64,000 nt of DNA from assembly GCA_017561825.1 (NCBI GenBank), contig JAFZBK010000054.1, forward strand, positions 1 to 64,000. Direction: 5' to 3'. Every line of letters begins with the position of its first letter. Positions within the stretch are counted from its first letter, which is position 1. The DNA comes from Prevotella sp. (GTDB lineage Bacteria; Bacteroidota; Bacteroidia; Bacteroidales; Bacteroidaceae). Positions 57,705 through 64,000 of the stretch are shown here, in pieces. The position numbers were made by a program, and so were the translations under genes. Under the pieces are notes generated by a model. That model did no database searches and was not told the origin of the DNA. It saw only the letters and a list, made by a program, of their open reading frames with translations.

Positions 57705-60374
57705 ATGGAAAAAATACGAATCAACAAGACAATGATGACGCTTATCATTCTCTTGTTCATGTTCGGTGGGAAAGTGTCTGCCGACAACATTCAAGTACCC
57801 AATGCCGATAATGTCCTCATCTATTATAACTGGAGCAATGATGATAAGACGGAGTTGTCTGTCACATTTAGAGGGAAATATGTAGATGATTTCAAAGACG
57901 AGTATGTCGGAGATATTGTTATCCCAGAAACTGTCGAATATGGGGGTAAGACCTATAAGGTTACCTCAATTAGTGACGAAGCTTTCCGTTTCAACGATAA
58001 AGTGACCTCCGTGACCATTCCCAAAACCGTGAAATCTATTGGCGTGGCTGCCTTTTGGGAATGTAGCTCCCTTACTTCCATCACACTTCCTGAGGGAATT
58101 ACCCATATAGGAAAAGCCGCTTTTCATACTTGCAGTAGCCTGACTTCTGTAAAGGTGATGTGTAGTCCTTCCTATGATAACTATATCTTCGATGATTGCT
58201 ATCTAATAAAAGAGGTGTCTTTTGATTGCGAGACAGTTGTACCCTTGTTTTCTTCGAAGAAAACTATAGAGACCGTTCATCTGTCAGATAGGGTTACAGC
58301 TATCAGTGATTATGCTTTTGGGGGATGTACTGCACTCAAATCGATCACACTGCCTGAGCATCTTACAACTATCGGCTATATGGCATTTAGTGGTTGCGAG
58401 AGTCTTCAGTCGATTAACATTCCACAAAGTGTTAACACGATTGGAGATCGGGCGTTCGAGCAGTGCGGAATCACCTCCATCACGATTCCCGGAAATGGTG
58501 AGACGACCATCGGCGAACAGGCTTTTGGTGAATGTGATTATATCAAGTCTATTCATATCGGTGATGGCGTGAAGGAGATTGGCAATAACGCTTTCTATGG
58601 ATGCGATCAAGCCAAGACGCTTGTTATCGGCAATCATGTGACGAATATTGGTGCTCAGGCCTTCGCCTATTGTGCCTTTGAGACGGTTACCATGGGCAGT
58701 GGTGTCAAGTTTGTGGGTCAGGGTGCTTTTTTCTCTTGGCACGAATTGAACACCCTCCGTATATCTGATCTGTCAGCCTGGTGCGGCATCACCTTCGATG
58801 ACTTTGAAGCAAACCCCTTGTCATTGACAGGGCATCTCTATCTGGGTGACAACGAAATCACGGATATGGTTATTCCTGAGGGAACAACGGTCATCAAGCC
58901 CAAGGCGTTCAGTAACGGCAAAGGATTCACATCGGTTGTGATTCCAGGCAGTGTGAAGACCATTGGCGACAATGCCTTCGTGGGGTGTGAAAACATCACT
59001 TCTGTCACCTTCAACGAAGGAACGGAGTATATCGAACGATATGCCTTCATGGGGTGTAGAAGTATCAAGGAGCTAACCATTCCCAATAGTGTGACAGAAC
59101 TTGGCGAGATGGCTTTCGGTGATTGTCCAACCCTGACATCGGTGAAGTTAGGCAATGGTCTGACATCGACAGGCGATGGGACTTTCGAAAGTTGTACCAG
59201 CCTGAAAACCGTGCAGCTGCCTTCGAACCTGAAGACCATTGGTTGTGGTGCGTTTGGAAGATGCGAGCAGTTAGTAACCCTTTACCTGCCTGAAAGTTTG
59301 GAGACGATTGGAGAACGAGCCTTTGTGGAATCAGGTTTGGAGTCCATCAGTCTGCCCGATAACGTGACGACAATCGAGCGGTATGCCTTTTTTTGCTCGG
59401 CACTGAAGTCTATCGTTATTGGCAAGAACCTCACATCTATCGGCATGTCTGCCTTTGAGAATTGCTTTGGTCTGACGGCTGTCCATGTTCCCAACGTGGC
59501 AACATGGTGCAGAATCAGTTTTGAAGACAAGGCTGCTAATCCACTATTCTATGCCGAGCATCTATATGTAAACAATGAAGAGATTACCGACTTGACTATT
59601 CCTGACGAGATTACAGAATTAGGGAACTGGGCTTTTTTCTGTTTCTCTGGTCTCAAGTCTGTCACCATACCAGGTACTATGACTACCATGGGAGTGGAAA
59701 CGTTCAGTGATTGTTATCAGTTGGAAACGGTGACCCTTGGCGATGGAGTTGGTCTGGGTGATTATGCTTTCAATCACTGCATAAATCTGTCGCAGGTCAA
59801 CTTCCTTGGTACCATTGGCCAGTTCGACATGTACGCCTTCGCCTATTGCCCCAATCTGAAATCTGTGGAGTTCAAACCTGGCACAACCACCATCGGTAAT
59901 GCAGCCTTCGAAGGATGCACGGGATTAGAGTCTGTTATCATCCCCGATGGTGTACTCACAATTGAACCGAATTGCTTTAGAGGGTGTGAGAGTCTGACAT
60001 CCATTGCCATACCCGAGAGTGTGACAAGCATAGGTGTAAGTTTTATTATTTTTTGTACGGCAATGACCGATCTATACGTCCATCATACCACACCTCTTGT
60101 AATTGGTAACAAGACCTTTGATGAGGAATTGAAGCAGCACATCACCTTACACGTGCCGACTGGCAGTAAGGATGCGTACAGTTCATCACCTTATTGGAAG
60201 GATTTCTATAGAATCGTTGATGATATCACACCCACTGGCATCTCTACGGTCATGACTGCTTCGGATGACGCTATGATCTTCGATACAAATGGTCAACACA
60301 TTGGTCACCTTCAGCATGGCATCAATATCGTTAAGAAGAAGGATGGCCAAGTAGTTAAAGTGTTCAGGAAATAA
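57705..60374 (+). CDS. BspA-like leucine-rich repeat surface protein
   Basis: An 889-residue secreted protein with signal peptide (MEKIRINKTMMTLIILLFMF, cleavage after 'SADN'). Over 20 copies of the BspA-type LRR_5 repeat ('TTIGYMAFSGCESLQSINIP' style, ~23 residues each) fill residues ~75-840. Two 'LSAWCGITFDD/ATWCRISFEDKAANPL' segments interrupt them. The end ('MIFDTNGQHIGHLQHGINIV') resembles the sorting-like tail of Prevotella proteins. Such proteins bind host matrix or other bacteria. ATG 57705 fits the signal; the frame is open to 57657. Confidence 0.82.
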   Translation: MEKIRINKTMMTLIILLFMFGGKVSADNIQVPNADNVLIYYNWSNDDKTELSVTFRGKYVDDFKDEYVGDIVIPETVEYGGKTYKVTSISDEAFRFNDKVTSVTIPKTVKSIGVAAFWECSSLTSITLPEGITHIGKAAFHTCSSLTSVKVMCSPSYDNYIFDDCYLIKEVSFDCETVVPLFSSKKTIETVHLSDRVTAISDYAFGGCTALKSITLPEHLTTIGYMAFSGCESLQSINIPQSVNTIGDRAFEQCGITSITIPGNGETTIGEQAFGECDYIKSIHIGDGVKEIGNNAFYGCDQAKTLVIGNHVTNIGAQAFAYCAFETVTMGSGVKFVGQGAFFSWHELNTLRISDLSAWCGITFDDFEANPLSLTGHLYLGDNEITDMVIPEGTTVIKPKAFSNGKGFTSVVIPGSVKTIGDNAFVGCENITSVTFNEGTEYIERYAFMGCRSIKELTIPNSVTELGEMAFGDCPTLTSVKLGNGLTSTGDGTFESCTSLKTVQLPSNLKTIGCGAFGRCEQLVTLYLPESLETIGERAFVESGLESISLPDNVTTIERYAFFCSALKSIVIGKNLTSIGMSAFENCFGLTAVHVPNVATWCRISFEDKAANPLFYAEHLYVNNEEITDLTIPDEITELGNWAFFCFSGLKSVTIPGTMTTMGVETFSDCYQLETVTLGDGVGLGDYAFNHCINLSQVNFLGTIGQFDMYAFAYCPNLKSVEFKPGTTTIGNAAFEGCTGLESVIIPDGVLTIEPNCFRGCESLTSIAIPESVTSIGVSFIIFCTAMTDLYVHHTTPLVIGNKTFDEELKQHITLHVPTGSKDAYSSSPYWKDFYRIVDDITPTGISTVMTASDDAMIFDTNGQHIGHLQHGINIVKKKDGQVVKVFRK

Positions 60375-60386
60375 AAACAGATTACA

Positions 60387-62411
60387 ATGAAGAAAGCTAT
60401 CATCATCTCATTGCTCGCCCTTGTCTCGATAACAGGACTGGCACAGAACAAAATCGGAATCCTCGCAGGAACCATGTGGCGCAACGAACAAACAGGCGAC
60501 TGGGACATTGGATTCACGGAGAAGTATGCCATATACGACTGTCGTCTATGGGATTATGGCAACCTCAAACGAATGAACGATAAGTTCGAGGTGACGCTGG
60601 TCAATCACGACGAGCGTATAAAGGTGACCATCGGAGCACAAAAAGACGAGAAACGACAGATGACGATAGTTTCAAGTTCCAAGTCACAAGTTCCAAGGGG
60701 GAAGAAGCAGATCTATTCGCTAATCACCTCCAAAACGCTACCTAACTATCCTACCAAGGACTTATCTCCTTTCAAGGATAATGGCTATCGCGAGGGGGAT
60801 ACAGCTACGATTGTTGGCTGGCTGAAGGATCTCCCCAGGGAGGTGCTCGACAAGAACCGGAAGTTCGAGATAAACAACCTGTATAACATCTTTACGAATA
60901 CCCCAACCACTGTCAGCGGTGATATCGACGACGAGGGGCACTTCATCATCAAGGTTCCTGTAGAGAACGCCAAGGAGGTGTATGCCGACTGGCGGAGAAG
61001 TCGTCTGCAAACCGTCTTGGAACCTGGCGAGACCTATTTCTTCCTGTTGGACGGGAAGACCAACCAACGACTGTTCATGGGGCGCAATGCCCGGTTACAG
61101 AACGAGCTGCTTGCCCATACATTCAGGGGGGCGTATAATCAGACCGATGAGCATGGTTTGTCTGACGAGCAGTTACTGGCGTATAAAGACCAGTGGGTTG
61201 GCATGTATGAAAAGAATAATGGCTTGATCGACTCCGTTCTGAACGCGAACCCTACCCTATCCCGTAAGTACGAGGACTACCATCGCATGAACAATCTCTG
61301 CACCATGGCACAGGAACTGACGCAGAGCAGGATGTATGGCGCCAGCGGGAAACTACCCCAGGCGGTCAAGGACTATGTCAACACCACGCTATGGTCAAAC
61401 ATCATCAAGCCCTACACCATATCCCGAGAGATGAGCTGGCTCATCTACTACTATTCCTTGATGGCCGAGGAAGACAATCCTATGATGCAGCAAAGCAGAA
61501 CGTTCGATGCCAACACCCTGCTCAAGATGGTAGAGAGTGGCGAGTTCAAAGCGTCAGACAAAGACATCGCTTTCCTCATGAGATGGCAAAAGCTCATCGA
61601 ACAGCTCAAGCAGGCAAACAAGACAGAGATACCTGTCATCGAAGAGCAGAATAAGGCGCTCATTGAAGAAGTGAACGAATTTGCACAAAGACCTGATGTA
61701 CAGACGGCCATGAACAACTACTTCAGTGCGTTCATGAATGAGGTGAAGATGAAGGCTGAGGCCACGGATGCCGTCTTTACCGACCCAGTTCTGCGCGATA
61801 TTGCCAAGTCGCAGATGCTCACATCCCACTTACAACTAATCCGAGTTCCGCTCACCCCCGACTGCATCGAGGTGCTCCAAGAGATACAACTGTCGGCAGC
61901 AAGAAACGCCGTACTGGCAGAAAGCAACAAATTCGTTATGGTTCAGCAGACCGAACTGCCCTCCCCCGCTAGTCTGCGCCCATCATCAGATGTGGAAGGA
62001 CTGACAGACGGCGAGGCAATCTTCCGCAAGATCGTGGAACCCTTCAAGGGACGAATCGTCTATCTGGACATCTGGGGAACATGGTGCGGACCCTGCAGGG
62101 AGAAACTGGCAGAATCGCCCTTTGTGAAGAGTCAACTGAAGGATTTCGACATCGTTTACCTCTATCTGGCCAACCACAGTCCTGAGGATGCTTGGAAGAG
62201 TGTCATCAAGGAGTATGATCTGACTGGCGAGAACTGTGTCCACTACAACCTGCCCGCCGCGCAGCAACGTGCTGTCGAAGAGTTCCTGAAGGTCGAGGGC
62301 TTCCCCACCTACAAGCTCATCGACAAGCAGGGTAATATCCATGACCTGGAGTGGCTCCACACCAGCAACATGACCCTCTTCAAAGAAACCCTCAGCGAGT
62401 TGAGCAAGTAA
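60387..62411 (+). CDS. Secreted TlpA-like thioredoxin protein, 674 aa
   Basis: Signal peptide MKKAIIISLLALVSITGLAQ. Residues ~1-530 are a large alpha/beta region without a named family. The C-terminal ~130 residues are a thioredoxin domain with 'YLDIWGTWCGPCREKLAESP', the CGPC redox centre, then 'EEFLKVEGFPTYKLIDKQGN' with the cis-Pro. A periplasmic thiol-disulfide enzyme, probably with a partner in the same envelope run. Starts 12 bp after the LRR gene. Confidence 0.8.
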   Translation: MKKAIIISLLALVSITGLAQNKIGILAGTMWRNEQTGDWDIGFTEKYAIYDCRLWDYGNLKRMNDKFEVTLVNHDERIKVTIGAQKDEKRQMTIVSSSKSQVPRGKKQIYSLITSKTLPNYPTKDLSPFKDNGYREGDTATIVGWLKDLPREVLDKNRKFEINNLYNIFTNTPTTVSGDIDDEGHFIIKVPVENAKEVYADWRRSRLQTVLEPGETYFFLLDGKTNQRLFMGRNARLQNELLAHTFRGAYNQTDEHGLSDEQLLAYKDQWVGMYEKNNGLIDSVLNANPTLSRKYEDYHRMNNLCTMAQELTQSRMYGASGKLPQAVKDYVNTTLWSNIIKPYTISREMSWLIYYYSLMAEEDNPMMQQSRTFDANTLLKMVESGEFKASDKDIAFLMRWQKLIEQLKQANKTEIPVIEEQNKALIEEVNEFAQRPDVQTAMNNYFSAFMNEVKMKAEATDAVFTDPVLRDIAKSQMLTSHLQLIRVPLTPDCIEVLQEIQLSAARNAVLAESNKFVMVQQTELPSPASLRPSSDVEGLTDGEAIFRKIVEPFKGRIVYLDIWGTWCGPCREKLAESPFVKSQLKDFDIVYLYLANHSPEDAWKSVIKEYDLTGENCVHYNLPAAQQRAVEEFLKVEGFPTYKLIDKQGNIHDLEWLHTSNMTLFKETLSELSK

Positions 62412-62735
62412 GGAGAAGAAGGTGTCAGGAAACCGTTTCAATTTGGGTATAGGCGAAAGATTGTTTGGCTATAGGCGCACGATCGTTTGGCTATAGGCAA
62501 ACGATGGGAAAACGGCACTTTTCTCCCTTATTCCTGATGGTATTACCCCAGTAAGTCCTATGATAATGCCCTCCAATACCACACATATTATACTGAAATA
62601 CAGCAAATGGTCACATGGTCACAGCTGTGACCGTGACCGTTTTACAGAACATAAAAGAAGACATTTTGTCTTATCTATTCTGAACAAGTTGACACTTTAC
62701 TGGAATCGGTAACTAATAGGAATCATATAACAACA
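62412..62735. other. Gene-free stretch with 22-bp repeats
   Basis: Between the TlpA-like gene and the convergent isomerase gene. Apart from the 22-bp array and terminator reported separately, I see no coding frame or RNA gene. Confidence 0.6.
62445..62510. repeat. Three 22-bp direct repeats
   Basis: Units GGCTATAGGCGCACGATCGT(TT) and variants start at 62445, 62467 and 62489, about 17-18 of 22 matching. The period equals that of the palindrome array at 6066-6146, but the sequence differs. Confidence 0.7.
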
Positions 62736-62738
62736 AAA

Positions 62739-62765
62739 GAGGGTGAGAAAACTCACCCTCTTTGT
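62739..62765. terminator. Bidirectional intrinsic terminator
   Basis: GAGGGTGAG and CTCACCCTC form a perfect 9-bp stem with an AAAA loop. T-rich tails lie on both sides, so it could serve the TlpA-like run on the plus strand and the isomerase on the minus strand. Confidence 0.85.
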
Positions 62766-62791
62766 TGTATTGTATGCCGTACGCTGTTCTC

Positions 62792-64000
62792 TTAGAAGAA
62801 CAGATAACGGTTATCAGTGACGTTAGCCTTCATGATGAGTTCCTGCATGAAGTTACCTGCACGCTGCAGAGCCTTCTGCTGAGCCTGCTGCTCGTACTTC
62901 TTCGCATCGTACTTGCTGTCAGCACGACGCTGCTGGTCGAGCACCTGTACGAAGTAAACACCTGCATTACCCTTGATGGGACGCGGACAGAACGCACCCT
63001 TCTTGGTTCCTGCCACAGCACCGCTCAGTGCGGGCTCGCTAGCACCAGTCTCCTGAACGAATACAGGAGCGGCGAAGGTGATCTGATCAACACGAACCAC
63101 TTCCCCACCCTTGTTACGGGCGTCAGCCATGGTCTTCACATTCTTCACGTCGGTAAGGATTTTCTCTGCCTTCTTATCCTTCAGTACCTCTGTCTTGAGG
63201 TAGTTCTTCAGGTCCTCATTATTCTCATAGCTGAGATAGCCCTTCGGGTTGACGTTGTTAAGAGCAACAACCAGAAGATGGTCGTTGGTGCCGCACTCAT
63301 AGAGAGGAGACACATTGCCCTTCTTACCCTCGAACACCCACTTCAAAGCATCACGTGTGGCAGGGATACCAGCGATGTAGTGCTCTGAGTTGCTCACACC
63401 CTGACGATCCTGTACCTGATATCCGTACTTGGCAGCATTCTTCTCAAGCTCCTCTAACGACTGACTCTCGCTAACGAACTGTGAGAACTTGTTATAAGCT
63501 GCATTGTAGGTATCCTTAGAGAAATCGATGGTCTTCTTGATAACAGCTGCCACATACTTCATGTTTATACCTGTACGACCAGTAACCTGAAGGATCACAT
63601 TACCATTGGTCATCTCAATATTATTGAGCGCATTCACAGAAGCTGTGTTCAGCGTATTGATGTACTTACGGGTATCCACATCCATAGAAGGAGCTGACTC
63701 GTACTCTCGACTGGTCATCCAAGTCTTCTGACCTGTCTGGCCGGATTTCTTAGCGATGGTTTCGAAATCAGCACCAGCCTGCAGAGCCTGATAGATGCTG
63801 TCGGCAGCCTTGCGGGTCGCAGCAACATCTTCACGAGCCACCTGGATGAGACGATACTCGATAGAGTCGGCCAACTGCTGCTTAGAGTAGAGTTTTACTA
63901 CGTTCAGTGTATTATCCTCCTTGTTCTCGATGGGAGCAGAAGTGCTACCAGCTGACAGAGAGTCGAGACGTGCTGCGATATCGCGAGGGAAAGCAGAACG
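62792..64000 (-). CDS. Peptidyl-prolyl isomerase (SurA/PpiD-type), C-terminal part
   Basis: The last 402 residues of a longer minus-strand gene whose start lies outside the window; the frame is open to position 64000. Parvulin-like segments include 'YKAFQ'-style strands, 'GFETIAKKSGQ'-like 'AGADFETIAKKSGQTGQKTW' and 'KGNVSPLYECGTNDHLLVVA', the latter typical of the second PPIC domain. It probably helps fold exported or outer membrane proteins in the periplasm. It ends in 'MKANVTDNRYLFF'. A strong terminator lies 27 bp past the stop. Confidence 0.78.
   Translation of the reverse strand, partial: RSAFPRDIAARLDSLSAGSTSAPIENKEDNTLNVVKLYSKQQLADSIEYRLIQVAREDVAATRKAADSIYQALQAGADFETIAKKSGQTGQKTWMTSREYESAPSMDVDTRKYINTLNTASVNALNNIEMTNGNVILQVTGRTGINMKYVAAVIKKTIDFSKDTYNAAYNKFSQFVSESQSLEELEKNAAKYGYQVQDRQGVSNSEHYIAGIPATRDALKWVFEGKKGNVSPLYECGTNDHLLVVALNNVNPKGYLSYENNEDLKNYLKTEVLKDKKAEKILTDVKNVKTMADARNKGGEVVRVDQITFAAPVFVQETGASEPALSGAVAGTKKGAFCPRPIKGNAGVYFVQVLDQQRRADSKYDAKKYEQQAQQKALQRAGNFMQELIMKANVTDNRYLFF

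Noticed and set aside
62445..62510. 22-bp repeats as a CRISPR array
   Set aside because: Units are directly adjacent with no spacers.

Overview
The window reads as chromosome from a Prevotella-like member of the Bacteroidota. Promoters repeatedly show the Bacteroidota -7 box (TAnnTTTG, often TATCTTTGCA or TACCTTTGCA) with few purine-rich ribosome binding sites. The gene content fits: lipoproteins, a barrel-type TonB receptor, TPR-membrane-HTH regulators, proteins ending in an 'NLxGQKV...YKGIVIRNGK' tail, DUF4491, NrfHA with ResB/CcsA-type cytochrome c assembly, and BspA-like leucine-rich repeats. No rRNA, tRNA or CRISPR array was seen.

Layout. 1-2.4 kb: small enzymes (partial GNAT, beta-carbonic anhydrase, flavin reductase). 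2.4-5.95 kb: two paralogous secreted proteins and a TPR-HTH regulator. 5.95-8.3 kb: four 22-bp-spaced palindromes, then a VapE-type ATPase gene lying between two 126-bp inverted repeats, with a small Cys-rich protein starting directly after the second. 8.3-15.6 kb: a TolC/HlyD/ABC-2 tripartite exporter operon carrying about eight copies of a GC-rich palindromic repeat, several of them in frame, with a divergent AraC regulator. 15.6-19.7 kb: metabolic and small genes (zinc ribbon, GNAT, YqhD-type alcohol dehydrogenase, DUF1294, SDR, HAD-like). 19.9-23.4 kb: an AT-rich pair, UvrD-like helicase and KilA-N protein. 23.5-26.2 kb: CrcB, thioesterase, TraB/GumN. 26.3-30.3 kb: nrfH-nrfA-resB-ccsA for ammonifying nitrite respiration.

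The most interesting object is a 7.6-kb integrative element (30.22-37.89 kb) inserted in the 3' end of ccsA. A 19-bp identical core marks both ends. The element supplies a new ccsA C-terminus, and the displaced original tail lies beyond the right end. It encodes a tyrosine integrase, two excisionase-like HTH proteins, a serine recombinase, a possible initiator next to seven 12-bp iterons, a candidate small RNA, a small kinase-fold-like protein and several unknown proteins. Each end carries arm-type repeats spaced 11 bp apart. No relaxase, conjugation or virion genes were seen.

38-47.5 kb: LOG-like protein, DEDDh exonuclease, DUF4491, then a hemerythrin-LuxR fusion regulator divergent from a porin/imelysin/di-heme protein operon, probably for iron or redox work. 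47.7-62.4 kb: a His-rich secreted protein, a second TPR-HTH regulator, and a run of envelope genes (MG2-like protein, TPR, TonB-type barrel, LRR protein, TlpA-like thioredoxin). The window ends inside a SurA/PpiD-type prolyl isomerase on the minus strand. All family assignments come from reading motifs; no database search was run.
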